Assembly (NCBI RefSeq): GCF_000744225.1
Contig: NZ_JQLN01000003.1
Span: 62,001 to 126,000 of the forward strand
DNA length: 64,000 nucleotides
Reading direction: 5' to 3'
Origin: Kitasatospora mediocidica KCTC 9733
GTDB taxonomy: Bacteria > Actinomycetota > Actinomycetes > Streptomycetales > Streptomycetaceae
Part shown: positions 42,033-52,864 of the stretch, piece after piece
Position numbering within the stretch: position 1 is the stretch's first letter
Layout of the letters: each line of letters begins with the position of its first letter
Translations under genes and position numbers: made by a program
The notes under the pieces: model-generated
The model's input: the letters and a program-made list of their open reading frames with translations, nothing else
The model's database searches: none
What the model was told of the DNA's origin: nothing

Positions 42033-42066
42033 CGTGTCGTCCTGTCGTGTCGTCCTGTCGTGTCGC
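42033..42066. repeat. 13-bp tandem repeat, about 2.6 copies
   Basis: CGTGTCGTCCTGT is repeated head to tail between the thioesterase and the hypothetical gene. It looks like slippage. Confidence 0.85.
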
Positions 42067-42107
42067 CCCGCTGTCCCTGTCGTCGCACCGAACGAAGTGA
42101 GCGCCCT

Positions 42108-42818
42108 GTGACCAGCCCTGCCGCACTCGCCCTAGCGGACCCCGCGGAGGCGGCCGACCTCGCCGCCTTCCTGGGGCGTCTGCTGCGCTTCGACCGTGCG
42201 GCGGCCGTCCGGCTCCAGGCGGTCCCCGGGGACGCGGGCGAGGCGCAGCAGGGCGCCGGCGTGCTGGCGGTGTTCGGGCGGCTGCCGCTCGGCACGGCCG
42301 GGGCGGTCGCGGTGCGCACCGCCCGGCTGGCCTCCCTCACGGCGGCGGCCGATCTCACGGTCTCGGCCGGCCAGTTGCTGGAGGGAGTGGACGAGGACGG
42401 CGGCACGGTCGCGGTGCCCACGTCCGTCACCGGTCCGGCGTGGGCCGGCCTGCTCCCGCCGCGGACCGGCTGGAAGCCGCTCGGCGAGCTGGCCGCCGAT
42501 CAGATCTTCCCTCAACTGATGTCTGGTGTGCGGGAGTTCAAGGAGCGCAGCGCGGCCGTCCCGGAGCAGCACCGCAGTCGCGCGGTGCTCGACGAGCTGG
42601 CCGACGAGATCTGGGCGCGCCCGCTGGACGCCGTGCCCGCGCTGCCGTTGCGGGCGGCCCACGCGGCGTACGTGATCGGGTTCCTGCACCCCGGCGTGCC
42701 GCTCTCCGCGCATCGCGCCGGGGGCTGGCTGCGGCTGAACGCACCGCACGGCTCCGTCGCGGTGCGCGCCGCGGCGGCCCCGGGCGCGGGCCTGGGCCTG
42801 ACGCCCCTGATGGCCTAA
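42108..42818 (+). CDS. Conserved hypothetical protein
   Basis: A 236-residue soluble, alanine-rich protein with no domain I recognise. It has good actinobacterial codon bias and a defined conserved-looking core (LLPPRTGWKPLGELAADQIFPQLMSGVREFKER, AYVIGFLHPG). It has no signal peptide or membrane helix. It lies 94 bases after the thioesterase, with the 13-bp tandem repeat between, and ends 17 bases from the convergent ABC operon. The GTG at 42108 has only a weak ribosome site. Confidence 0.7.
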   Translation: MTSPAALALADPAEAADLAAFLGRLLRFDRAAAVRLQAVPGDAGEAQQGAGVLAVFGRLPLGTAGAVAVRTARLASLTAAADLTVSAGQLLEGVDEDGGTVAVPTSVTGPAWAGLLPPRTGWKPLGELAADQIFPQLMSGVREFKERSAAVPEQHRSRAVLDELADEIWARPLDAVPALPLRAAHAAYVIGFLHPGVPLSAHRAGGWLRLNAPHGSVAVRAAAAPGAGLGLTPLMA

Positions 42819-42835
42819 CGGCTACCGCAGCCGCG

Positions 42836-43831
42836 CTACGGCCGCTGGGCCCGCTGCTCGTTGTGCGGGTGGACGGTGATGTGGTCGCTGCCGAGGTTGA
42901 GCGCGACGCGGTGCTCGATGCCGAGGGCGTCGAGGAACTCCCGGGGCAGCTGGACGCGCCCGCTGCGGTCGAGCATGGCGTACTCGGTGTGGCTGGTGCT
43001 CTGCGCGCCGTCCTCGCCGGTGTGGGTGTGGCGCAGGATCTCGGTGCTGGTGCGCCCGTCGCGGATCGCGACGGTGCGCCGCACCTCGCCGGCCACCATC
43101 GGGTCGTGCGTGACGATGACGATGGTGACGCCGAGCTCCCGGTTGACGGTGCGGAACGCCTGGAAGATCGCGTCGGCGGTCTCGCTGTCGAGCTCGCCGG
43201 TCGGCTCGTCGGCGAGGAGCAGCGCCGGGTTGTTGGCCATCGCGACGGCGATCGCCACCCGCTGCTGCTCACCGCCGGAGAGCTGGGCGGGCCTGCGGTG
43301 GGCGAGGTGGGCGATCCCGAGGGTCTCCAGCAGCTCGTTGGTGCGGGTGCCGCGCCGCTTGCTGAGACCGGGGCTGAAACGCGTGCCGTTGAGCTGCATC
43401 GGCAGGGTGACGTTCTGCGCGGCCGTCAGGAAGGGCATCAGGTTGCGGGCGGTCTGCTGCCAGACGAATCCGATGGTGCGGCGCCGGTAGTCGAGCCGCT
43501 GGCGCGAGGTCAGGTGCAGCAGGTCGTTGCCGTCCACGGTGGCGGAGCCGGCCGTCGGGGTGTCCAGGCCGGCCAGGATGTTGAGCAGGGTGGACTTGCC
43601 GCTGCCGGAGGCGCCGACCAGGGCGACCAGGTCGCCCTGGGTGACCGTCAGGTCCAGGCCCTGGAGTGCCTGGACCTCGACGCTGTCGGTGCTGAAGATG
43701 CGGACCAGGCGGTCGCAGGTGATGACGGCGTCGTGGCTGTGCTCGGGGACGTGCCGGGAGGCCTGGGCGCGCCGCTGGAGTTCCTGGTACGTGGGCTCAT
43801 GGCCCACCGTGCTGTGGTCGGTGTCGCTCAC
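42836..43831 (-). CDS. MacB/LolD-type ABC transporter ATPase with C-terminal AbrB-like domain
   Basis: A 331-residue protein. Residues 35-270 are an ATPase of the FtsX-associated class: Walker A GASGSGKST near residue 79, WQQTARNLMPFLTAAQNV, signature LSGGEQQRVAIA, and LLLADEPTGELD. The last 45 residues (EYAMLDRSGRVQLPREFLDALG, then IEHRVALNLG) look like an AbrB/SpoVT swapped-hairpin domain, normally a DNA-binding or dimerisation module. Its GTG start overlaps the stop of the upstream permease by four bases (GTGA), so it is translated in coupling as the third gene of the operon. Confidence 0.88.
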   Translation of the reverse strand: MSDTDHSTVGHEPTYQELQRRAQASRHVPEHSHDAVITCDRLVRIFSTDSVEVQALQGLDLTVTQGDLVALVGASGSGKSTLLNILAGLDTPTAGSATVDGNDLLHLTSRQRLDYRRRTIGFVWQQTARNLMPFLTAAQNVTLPMQLNGTRFSPGLSKRRGTRTNELLETLGIAHLAHRRPAQLSGGEQQRVAIAVAMANNPALLLADEPTGELDSETADAIFQAFRTVNRELGVTIVIVTHDPMVAGEVRRTVAIRDGRTSTEILRHTHTGEDGAQSTSHTEYAMLDRSGRVQLPREFLDALGIEHRVALNLGSDHITVHPHNEQRAQRP

Positions 43832-46797
43832 TGGTGTTCACCTGCTCTCAGTTCGGTGTTGATCTGCCGCCGCCCGGAGATCGCGGTCTCCACGCACACC
43901 ACCAGAACGGCCAGCGCGGCCAGTCCCGCCGCCTGTTGGAGCACCGGGAGCACCGCCGGGTGCAGGGCGCCGGCCACGGTGGTGCCCTCCATCGCCGACA
44001 GGTCGATCGACCCGCCGAGCAGCGGCACGGTCAGGAAGGCGATCGCCGCCCCGGCCAGCGCCGCGATCAGGGCCTGCGGCAGGGCCTCGATCAGGATCAG
44101 TGCCAGGCCCTGCCGGGGTCGCAGGCCCATGGTGCGCAACCGGGCCAGCAGCGCGGCCCGTTCGGGTGCCGCGCGGAGCAGGGTGAGCAGCAGGGACAGC
44201 ACGGTGAAGCCGGCCGCGCCGCCCACCGAACCCCAGAACAGCCGGGTGGCCGCGCGTTCCAGCGGGTCGGCGCTCAGCAGCCGGGCGTAGCTGGCGCGGG
44301 TGAGGATGGAGTACGAGGAGTCCGCGAACGCCTTGTCCGCCGACGGGGTGCCGGGCGTGCCCGCCGGGGCGGTGCCGCCGGCCGGTCCGGCCGCCGTCGG
44401 GTCCGTCGCGGGGGCCGGCCGGCCCGCGTCGAGCTTGCCGAGCAGAGCCCGCAGCGGTCCGGCCTCCAGGCCGTCACCGGTTCCGAACCAGGTGGTCGGG
44501 TTGTCCCACAGCGGTTTGGCGTTCGGCAGCTGGCGCACGACGGCCGGGCCGGAGATCAGCAGGATCGGCTGTCCGCCGCCGCCGTCCGGCAGGGCCGGCG
44601 TACCGTCCACCGTGCCGACCACCTTCAGGCTCAGCCGGCCGTACGGAACCGGGAGTTCGGCGAAGTTCAGGCCGTCGCCCAGGCGCGCGGCCAGGCTCGG
44701 GCTGGCGAGTGCGGCCACCGGGTCGCCGGGCGCGGAGCCCGCGTCGGAGAACACCGCCGGGTCGAACCGTCCGATGCCGATGTGCTGGGCCAGCGCCGCG
44801 TAGGACGTCGGGTCGATGATCACCATGGTCACCCCCGCGCTCGGGCCGACCGGGGCGATCAGGTCCACCACCGCGGCGGTTCCGCCGCGCACACCGGGCA
44901 GTGCGGCAGCCGCCGCGGCGAAGCCCGAGGGCAGCCCGTCCGGCCGCACCGCGTTCACCTGGGCGTCCCCGCCGACGAGTTGACGCACCCCCGCGATGCG
45001 CCCGGCGTCGGCCGAGGCGAGCACGGTGACGCCGAAGCCGGCCGTGGTGACTGCCAGCAGCAGCGCCAGCAGCGGAAGGACGGTCGGGGTGCGACGGCCG
45101 CCGCCCGAGCCGCGAGCGATCCGGGCCAGGCCGATGAACCCGATCGCCCCGGGCCGGCGCCGTGCCCAGCGTGCGGCCGGTGCGAGCAGCAGGGGGAACA
45201 GCCGGGCCAGCACGAGCGCCCCGACCAGGGCCAGCAGCAGCGGAGCCGCGCTCAGCAGCAGGTCCAGGCTGGTGCCGGGCGCGGCCGCGCCGCGCCGGCG
45301 CACCGCCAGTACGGCCGCCGTGGCCACGACCAGCACCACCGTCTCGGCGATCACCCGCCGTGGATCCCCGAGCCGCAGCCGGGAACGCCCGGAACGGCCG
45401 GGCCGGGCGCCGCCGCCCGCACCGCGCCGCAGCCGGCCGGCCCAGAGCAGGCCGACCGCGCGCAGCGGAAAGGCCAGCAGCGCCAGCAGGCCGACCGCGC
45501 CGCCGGCCAGCACCGCTGCCGTCCATCGCTGGGTCGGCAGCAGCCGCAGGGCCAGCGCGGTGCCCGCCACCGCGGCCGGCAGCACCGCCACCGCGCTCTC
45601 CCCCAGGAGCCGGGCGCCGATGCCGCGCAGCGAGCCACCACGGGCCCGGGCGAGCGAGAGCTCGGCCCGTCGCCGGTCGGCGGCCAGCCCGGCGGCCAGC
45701 AGCAGGACCACCAGGGCGACGGCGCCCGCGCCCAGCGGACCGATCGCGTAGAGCGCCGCCGCGGCCGACTGCTCCTGCTGCGCCTGCGTCAGCAGTCCGG
45801 GCAGCATCGAGGTGAGACGCAGCTCGGGGACGCCGGACTGCTGCGGCAGGGCGTCCGCCCGGGCGCCGTCCAGCGCCGAGGAGACCACCGACTGTGCCTG
45901 GCCGAGCCGGTGCGCGGGCAGGCTGTGCGGGTCGGCCGAGATCTGCCAGAACAGCTCCGCGTCACCCTGCCAGAAGGTCAGCAGCGGGAGCTCGGACGCA
46001 CCGACCAGCGCGGTCGCGGTCCAGTAGGGGCTGGGCAGGTCGGGTGGGTGGGACTTCATCCGCAGGCAGGGGCCGGTCAGACAGGCCGTGGCGCTCCAGA
46101 AGTCGCTCGCGGCGTCGGTGGGCTGGAAGATCCCGACCACCACGGCGTGCACGATGGGCGCGCCGACGTCCATCGACGGGCTCTGCGAGGCGGTGCTGAG
46201 GTCGGCGCCCACGGTGACGCCGAACCGGTCGGCCGTCTCCTTGGACAGCGCGATCTGGTAGCGCGTGGAGTAGCCGTAGGCGTTGACGGTCGGTGGGTCG
46301 GTCGGCAGGGTCCCGGCGATCAGGTGGACCTGGTCGGCCTGCCCCTGCAGGTAGGCCAGGCTCAGTTCGGGCGCGATCCCGCCGGGGCGCGGCAGGGCGG
46401 CGTCGGTCAGCGACCGGGCGCCCGTGGTGCGCCCGCCGACGGCGTCCGCGGAGGCCGGGGCCGGGCGCAGCGGGGCGCTGAGGTCGGCGCGGATCGCCTG
46501 CGCGCCGGCGGTGAGGCGGGCGTCGTTGTAGTAGGCACGCAGCCGGCCGGGGTCCGGGTCACCCGCGTGGGGCATGGTCGTGCGGCCCACCAGGCTGCGC
46601 GGGAGCGGGCCCGCGTTGCTCAGCAGCCCGTCGACCGCCCGGTCCGCGTCGCGGTCCAGCGTCCGGGGGAGCGCGGCGGCCAGGAAGGCGGTGCCGAGGA
46701 CCAGGACGGCCAGCAGTAGCGCGGCGGCCCGGCTGGTGCGCAGCCGCGTGCGTACCCAGGGGGCCGCGGTGCGCGCGGATGGCTTCAGCGGGTTCAT
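43828..46797 (-). CDS. FtsX/MacB-type ABC transporter permease, second of operon
   Basis: A 989-residue membrane protein. There is an N-terminal helix (RAAALLLAVLVLGTAFLAAALP), a large extracytoplasmic domain of about 350 residues, a group of helices in the middle, a second extracytoplasmic domain, and C-terminal FtsX-like helices with LRTMGLRPRQGLALILIEALP. Double-length permeases of this kind occur in actinobacterial peptide/lipoprotein-type exporters; the substrate is unknown. GGAGGA precedes the ATG, and the start overlaps the previous gene's stop (ATGA). Confidence 0.85.
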   Translation of the reverse strand: MNPLKPSARTAAPWVRTRLRTSRAAALLLAVLVLGTAFLAAALPRTLDRDADRAVDGLLSNAGPLPRSLVGRTTMPHAGDPDPGRLRAYYNDARLTAGAQAIRADLSAPLRPAPASADAVGGRTTGARSLTDAALPRPGGIAPELSLAYLQGQADQVHLIAGTLPTDPPTVNAYGYSTRYQIALSKETADRFGVTVGADLSTASQSPSMDVGAPIVHAVVVGIFQPTDAASDFWSATACLTGPCLRMKSHPPDLPSPYWTATALVGASELPLLTFWQGDAELFWQISADPHSLPAHRLGQAQSVVSSALDGARADALPQQSGVPELRLTSMLPGLLTQAQQEQSAAAALYAIGPLGAGAVALVVLLLAAGLAADRRRAELSLARARGGSLRGIGARLLGESAVAVLPAAVAGTALALRLLPTQRWTAAVLAGGAVGLLALLAFPLRAVGLLWAGRLRRGAGGGARPGRSGRSRLRLGDPRRVIAETVVLVVATAAVLAVRRRGAAAPGTSLDLLLSAAPLLLALVGALVLARLFPLLLAPAARWARRRPGAIGFIGLARIARGSGGGRRTPTVLPLLALLLAVTTAGFGVTVLASADAGRIAGVRQLVGGDAQVNAVRPDGLPSGFAAAAAALPGVRGGTAAVVDLIAPVGPSAGVTMVIIDPTSYAALAQHIGIGRFDPAVFSDAGSAPGDPVAALASPSLAARLGDGLNFAELPVPYGRLSLKVVGTVDGTPALPDGGGGQPILLISGPAVVRQLPNAKPLWDNPTTWFGTGDGLEAGPLRALLGKLDAGRPAPATDPTAAGPAGGTAPAGTPGTPSADKAFADSSYSILTRASYARLLSADPLERAATRLFWGSVGGAAGFTVLSLLLTLLRAAPERAALLARLRTMGLRPRQGLALILIEALPQALIAALAGAAIAFLTVPLLGGSIDLSAMEGTTVAGALHPAVLPVLQQAAGLAALAVLVVCVETAISGRRQINTELRAGEHQ

Positions 46798-49700
46798 GTG
46801 TCCTCCGAGTAGCGCAACCGGGCGGCGGTGTCGGCCGCGCGGGTCGGCTTGAGCACGGCCCGCAGGGTCAGCAGGACCGGCAGCGCGGCGACCGCGAGCA
46901 GGAGCAGGGCGACCTGGCCGGGCGGCAGCTGCACCAGGACCGCGGGAACCGGCCGGTGCGCGGTCGGGGTGAGCACCACGAGCGGGACCACCAAGCGCAC
47001 CAGCAGCACCCCGAGCCCCGCGCCGACGCCCAGCCCGAGCAGGATCACCAGCGTCTGTTCGGCGGCGGTGATCCTGGCCAGCCGGCGCTGCGGGGTGCCG
47101 AGCGCGCGCAGCACCGCGAACTCCGCGGCGCGTTCGCCGGCCGTGCCGGCCGCCCCGGCGGCGAAGCCGATCGCGGCGAGGGTGGCGGCGATCACGCTGA
47201 GGGCGAGCAGGGCGCCCTGCGGTGCCGCGCCCAGCGGGTCGGTCCGCAGCGCCGCGACCTGCTCGGCGTCGACCTGGAACACCGTGGAGGTGCTGCCCGA
47301 CCGCAGCGCGGCGGCGGCCCGGGCCGGCCGTGGGTCGGTGGGGCTGTCGCCGGGCAGCCACCACTCGGTCGCGGTGAACGCCGGCTGGCGGGCGGCGGTG
47401 AGGATCCGGTCGATCGAGGCGAGGTCGGCCAGCAGCCCGGCGCCGGTGCCGCCGGGCTCCTCGCCGTTCAGGGTGGGCAGACCGCGGACGGCGGCGACCA
47501 GGTGGAACCGCAGGGTGCTGAGGCCGAACTGGACGGGCACGATCTGGCCGACCGCTGTCCCGGTGGCGCGCAGGTAGTCCTCGGTGGCGACGGCGTCCAG
47601 GGTGCTCGGGACGGGCAGCGGGCCGCCGTCCGGGCCGGCGGCGCCGATCACCGCAGTGCCGCTCTGGTCGCCCACGCCGGCGCTGTAGTGCAGGCTCACC
47701 GGGGCCTGCGCGCTGATCTGGTCCAGATGGGCGGCGGTGTCGGCCTCGTCCACGCGGCTGCTCGACGGGCCGACGCAGTGCACCGACCACCGCAGGTCGG
47801 CGGTCGGGGTGGCGGTGCCGGCCGGCCCGGTCGGCGTGTCCGCGGTGGCGATCCGGCGCAGGGTCAGGTCCAGGCTGAACGCGCTGCGGTCCTGCTCCTG
47901 GTAGCTGGTCTCGGCCCCGGTCAGGGTGAGCGGGTAGGCGGCGGCGCCCAGCGGCAGGCCGAGGAGGGGACCGAGGTCGACCGAGACCGTCGCGTCGCCG
48001 TTGTGCGGCAGGGCCGGGACCGCCACGTCGTACGGCACCCCGAAGCGGTCGCGCAGCTCCAGCCGCAGGGACGGACCCGGCGCGGGGGTGTCGTCCTGCG
48101 AGGATCCCCGATCGAACGGGCTGTCCGACTCGGTGATCCGCACCGAGACGTCCAGGTCGATCCGGACCGGCCGGCCCGGCAGGACGATCCCGCCGGCCGT
48201 CGCAGCGGGCGTCGGCGTGGCCAGCGGCCCGAACAGCTGGGCCGGGGTGCGGCCCTGCGTCAGGTCCGGGCGGACCCGGACGTACCGGGCGGCCTGGGCG
48301 CTGTCCAGCGCGAGCAGCGTGCCGATCTTGCCGTTCTTCAACGGCAGTTGCTGCCGCGAGACCGGGAGCACCCGATCGCCGCCGGGCAGCGCGCCGAGCA
48401 CGCCGCCCTGGCCGAGCGAGGGGAGTTCGGTGCTGGTCACTCGCAGGCCGCCGGCCGTCGCGCTGTCGGCCTGGTCGCGCTGTGAGCGGTTCCAGGTGGC
48501 GCCCTGACCTATCGCCAGCATGCCCATCGAGACGGCGAGTACCAGCAGCAGCGCCGGGCCGGACTGCCGCGCGGGCCGGCGGGCGAACTGCCAGCCGGCC
48601 AGCGCGGCGGCCAGCCCGCGGCCCCGGCCGGCCAGCCGTTCGCCGATCCGGGCCAGCGGCGGCAGCACCCGCAGCACCAGCAGGGTGCCCGCGCAGAGCA
48701 CCAGGGTGGGGGCACTGACCAGCACCGGGTCGATGCCGAGCCGGCCACCGGCGTCGGCGGAGAGCCCGCCGCCGCTGTAGTGGGCGAGTTGGAGGTAGGC
48801 GAGGACGGCCAGCGCGATCAGCGCCAGGTCGGCGCCGGAGCGGGCCAGCCCGGAGACCAGCGCCTGGCGCCGGCCCGCCCGCCGCAGCGCGACCGAGGCG
48901 GCCGCCCGCAGCGCGGTGGGCGCCAGCACCGCGACCACGCAGCAGCAGCCGACGGCCAGTGACACGATCCAGTCGCGCAGCGCCAGGCCGTTGCCGAGCC
49001 GCACCCCGGCGCCGGCCAGCGGGCCGTACGAGCAGAGCAGGCCGAACAGCGGCGGGGTGAGCAGCGGTCCGAACAGGACGGCGGGCAGCGCGAGCAGGGC
49101 GGCCTCGGCGGCGCTCAGCGCGACCATCCTGCGCCGGGCCGCGCCGCGTGCGGTGAGCAGCGCGTTCTCGGCCTGCTGACGTTCGCTCAGCAGCCGGGTG
49201 ACCAGCAGCAGCGCGGCGCCGGCCAGGACCACCAGTTGCAGCGCGCCGATCAGCAGGGTGGAGCGGGCCACCAGCAGGCCGGAGCGCAGGTCGTCCAGGG
49301 CCTGCGGCAGCGCGCTGGTGGCCTGCAGGCCGAAGTCGGCCTGGGCGTCGGCGGTTCCGGTGGCGACCCGGGCGCGCAGCGCGTCCAGGTCGGCGGTCCC
49401 GATCCGGCTGAAGTCCGCGGTGATCAGCCAGTGCAGGTCGTGCTGGGTGGCGGCGCCGCCGGTGAAGGCGCTGTCGTCGGCGAGCAGCGGGCCGTAGTCG
49501 GTGAAGCCGCTGACCTGGAGGCCGTGGCCGCCGAGCGGGTCCAGCTGCCAGTACGGGTCGCCGTCGTCCAGCGGGCGGTAGCTGCCGGTGACGGTGACGG
49601 CCAGGTCGGCGCCGCTGTAGCGGTCGGTGAGGTGCAGGGTGGCCGGCAGCGTCTGGGGCTTCAGGCCGAGCCGGGCCAGCGCGATGTCGGGGACGGCGAC

Positions 49701-50138
49701 CTGGGTCGGCGCGCCGTTGCCCGCGGCGTGCGCGGGCAGGCGCCCGGAGGTCAGCCGGACGTGTGCGGGGTCCAGCGAGGCGAGGATGGTGAGGTCGGGG
49801 AAGTCGGTGGCCGGGCCGGTGGTGGGCGGCAGTGCGTACGGGTTGCTGACGGCGAGTTCGGTGACCGGGGCGGCATGGCTGCCGAAGAGCTCGGTGGCCA
49901 GCTGGTGTGCCTTGTGGTCGGCGTCCGCCCGCCCGCCGAGCGGCACTGTCGCGCTCGCCAGGACGGCCGCCCGCCCCCGGTCGCCGGTGGACAGCGCCCG
50001 CCGCAGACCGGCGTCGCCGACACCGCTGTCGAAGGCGCTGAGCGCGCTGAGCACTCCCGCCGTCAGCAGGACGGTGAGCAACGCGGCACCCGCCAGGGCC
50101 AGTCGACTGCGCAGTCTGCGCAGGACGAAGCCGCCCAT
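46794..50138 (-). CDS. FtsX/MacB-type ABC transporter permease, first of operon
   Basis: An 1,114-residue membrane protein with the same plan as the next gene's product: one N-terminal helix (LALAGAALLTVLLTAGVLSAL), a large outer domain, a mid-protein helix block starting LLIGALQLVVLAGAALLLVTRLL, a second outer domain, and a C-terminal FtsX block with VLRALGTPQRRLARITAAEQTL. The two permeases probably form a heterodimer with the AbrB-tailed ATPase. The ATG at 50138 (MGGFVLRRLRSR) has GGGGAGGGGA about eight bases upstream; an in-frame start 90 bases earlier has none. Confidence 0.84.
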   Translation of the reverse strand: MGGFVLRRLRSRLALAGAALLTVLLTAGVLSALSAFDSGVGDAGLRRALSTGDRGRAAVLASATVPLGGRADADHKAHQLATELFGSHAAPVTELAVSNPYALPPTTGPATDFPDLTILASLDPAHVRLTSGRLPAHAAGNGAPTQVAVPDIALARLGLKPQTLPATLHLTDRYSGADLAVTVTGSYRPLDDGDPYWQLDPLGGHGLQVSGFTDYGPLLADDSAFTGGAATQHDLHWLITADFSRIGTADLDALRARVATGTADAQADFGLQATSALPQALDDLRSGLLVARSTLLIGALQLVVLAGAALLLVTRLLSERQQAENALLTARGAARRRMVALSAAEAALLALPAVLFGPLLTPPLFGLLCSYGPLAGAGVRLGNGLALRDWIVSLAVGCCCVVAVLAPTALRAAASVALRRAGRRQALVSGLARSGADLALIALAVLAYLQLAHYSGGGLSADAGGRLGIDPVLVSAPTLVLCAGTLLVLRVLPPLARIGERLAGRGRGLAAALAGWQFARRPARQSGPALLLVLAVSMGMLAIGQGATWNRSQRDQADSATAGGLRVTSTELPSLGQGGVLGALPGGDRVLPVSRQQLPLKNGKIGTLLALDSAQAARYVRVRPDLTQGRTPAQLFGPLATPTPAATAGGIVLPGRPVRIDLDVSVRITESDSPFDRGSSQDDTPAPGPSLRLELRDRFGVPYDVAVPALPHNGDATVSVDLGPLLGLPLGAAAYPLTLTGAETSYQEQDRSAFSLDLTLRRIATADTPTGPAGTATPTADLRWSVHCVGPSSSRVDEADTAAHLDQISAQAPVSLHYSAGVGDQSGTAVIGAAGPDGGPLPVPSTLDAVATEDYLRATGTAVGQIVPVQFGLSTLRFHLVAAVRGLPTLNGEEPGGTGAGLLADLASIDRILTAARQPAFTATEWWLPGDSPTDPRPARAAAALRSGSTSTVFQVDAEQVAALRTDPLGAAPQGALLALSVIAATLAAIGFAAGAAGTAGERAAEFAVLRALGTPQRRLARITAAEQTLVILLGLGVGAGLGVLLVRLVVPLVVLTPTAHRPVPAVLVQLPPGQVALLLLAVAALPVLLTLRAVLKPTRAADTAARLRYSEDT

Positions 50139-50332
50139 CGCGTCAGTCCCCTCCCCGTAGCCGTGCCGGCGCGCGGAGGTTCGCAGAACCGCAGCCCGAC
50201 CGGGCTCCGCCGTGCGGGACATGCGCACCGGATATCGGGCGATGCTCTCAGAGCGCGAACGTGGCTGGAAGAGGCTGGTTTGAAGAGTGTCCCAAAGGGC
50301 ACTTCCCGCCCGAGGGCGTCACCGATCGGCGA

Positions 50333-50737
50333 CTACCCGGCGGAGTTGACCATCGACGCTGCGGCATAGGTGAGGTAGTCCCAGAGCTGCCGCTCGGCCT
50401 CCGGAGCGAGCGCCAACTCGTCCACCGCGACCCGCATGTGGTGCAGCCAGGCGTCGTGCGCGGCCTGGTCGACCCGGAACGGCGCGTGCCGCATCCGCAG
50501 CCGCGGGTGGCCGCGCTGCTCGCTGTACGTGCGCGGGCCGCCCCAGTACTGCATCAGGAACAGCGTGAGCCGCTCCTCGGCCGGACCGAGGTCCTCCTCC
50601 GGGTACATCGGCCGCAACAGCTCGTCCTGGGCCACCCCCTGGTAGAAGCGGTGCACCAGCCGGCGGAAGACGCTCTCGCCGCCGACCGCCTCGAAGAAGC
50701 TCTCCTCTTGCACCGTTCCCGGCTGGATCTCGTTCAC
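50333..50737 (-). CDS. glbO: Group II truncated haemoglobin (trHbO)
   Basis: A 134-residue globin of the actinobacterial GlbO type. It has [22 protein letters not shown] at the start of the fold, the [26 protein letters not shown] block carrying the proximal histidine, and DAWLHHM with the group II tryptophan. It binds haem and is linked to oxygen or nitric oxide handling and redox protection in relatives. The GTG at 50737 is favoured by the family length; the earlier GTG at 50773 would add an unconserved leader. The next gene downstream starts about 195 bases away. Confidence 0.9.
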   Translation of the reverse strand: MNEIQPGTVQEESFFEAVGGESVFRRLVHRFYQGVAQDELLRPMYPEEDLGPAEERLTLFLMQYWGGPRTYSEQRGHPRLRMRHAPFRVDQAAHDAWLHHMRVAVDELALAPEAERQLWDYLTYAAASMVNSAG

Positions 50738-50816
50738 CCGACCATCGTCGCAGACGCCTGCGGGGCCGTACACCGGGACTTCCGACGTACGACCCCGCCC
50801 GCGTGCGACCCTGCCG

Positions 50817-51916
50817 CTACGCGTCGTCCCAGCTGAACAGACGCAGCGCGATGAGCGTCATCACGGCGGCGAAGGCGAGCAGCCCGCCCATCGCCGGCAG
50901 CGCGTCCGTCACCCCGCCGCCGCGGCTGAGCACCGACTGGGAGGCGGTGACCAGGTAGTGCAGCGGGAACACCTTGGACAGGCCCTGCAGCCAGCCCGGC
51001 GAGCCGTCCAGCGGGAAGAACGAGCCGGAGAGGAAGGACATCGGCAGGATGATCAGCTGGTTCATCCCGTTGGCCGCCTCCTCGGTCTTCGCGAAGGCGC
51101 CGGTGACCAGTCCGATCGACATGAAGGCGATGGTCGCGCAGAGCACCAGCGGCACCACCAGCCACCAGTCGCCGGTCAGCTTCAGCCCGAACACCGGGGT
51201 GGTGGCCACCGCGAGGAAGATCGCCGTCTGGGTCAGAGCGACCAGCAGGCTGACCGCCACCCGCGAGCCGACCACCGCCGCCACGCTCACCGGCGCCAGC
51301 CGCAGCCGCCGCAGCACCCGCTTCTTGCGCCAGTTCACCAGGGTGAGCGAGGCGCCGAAGATCGCACCGGTGGCGATCGCCCAGCCGAGCAGGCCGGGGG
51401 TGAGGAACTGGATCGGCTTGAGCGAGTTGTCCTCGACGGGCCTGGCCGTGAGCGTGTACTTCGCGTCCTGGTGGGTGGCGTCCTGGTTGGCCTGCTGGAC
51501 GACGGAGTTCAGCACGGCCTGCACGCCGCCGGCCTTGACCTGGTCCGAGGAGCTGAAGTGCAGCACCGGCTGGCCGTCCGGGCCGTCCTCGACCAGCGCG
51601 TCCAGGGTGCCCTTGCGCACCTTCTCCAGGCCGGCCGCCTCGTCGGTGACCCGGGTGATGGTGAGCACCTTCTCCAGGTTCACCCGGTCCTGGCCCTGGA
51701 CGCCGTCCAGCACCTGCACCGGTCCGAACTGGGCGACCTTGACGTGCGGGCTGGTGGCGCTCTTGAAGAGGAAGCCGAACATCACCAGGAAGATCAGCGG
51801 CATGAGCAGGACGAAGAAGAGCGCCATCCGGTCCCGGACGAACGCCACGATCATCACGCGCGACAGGTTGAGGAACGCGCTGGCCCGTTCCCTGCCGGCC
51901 TCGGGGGAGGGAGTGC

Positions 51917-51920
<4 letters not shown>
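50817..51920 (-). CDS. ABC-2 type transporter permease
   Basis: A 367-residue permease. One helix follows the N-terminus ([21 protein letters not shown]), then an outer region of about 110 residues, then five helices including [30 protein letters not shown] and a C-terminal [27 protein letters not shown] motif that is standard for ABC-2 exporters. It pairs with the ATPase encoded just upstream, the two overlapping by four bases (ATGA). Drug or lipid export is usual for the family; the substrate is unknown. Confidence 0.9.
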
Positions 51921-52834
<914 letters not shown>

Positions 52835-52864
52835 AAGCCCAGACCTTAGAGGAGCCAGGGCCCG

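Noticed and set aside
46797..47790. Upstream in-frame extension of the second FtsX permease by about 330 codons
   Set aside because: It overlaps the real first permease gene in another frame. The ATG at 46797 has GGAGGA and a four-base overlap with the previous stop.
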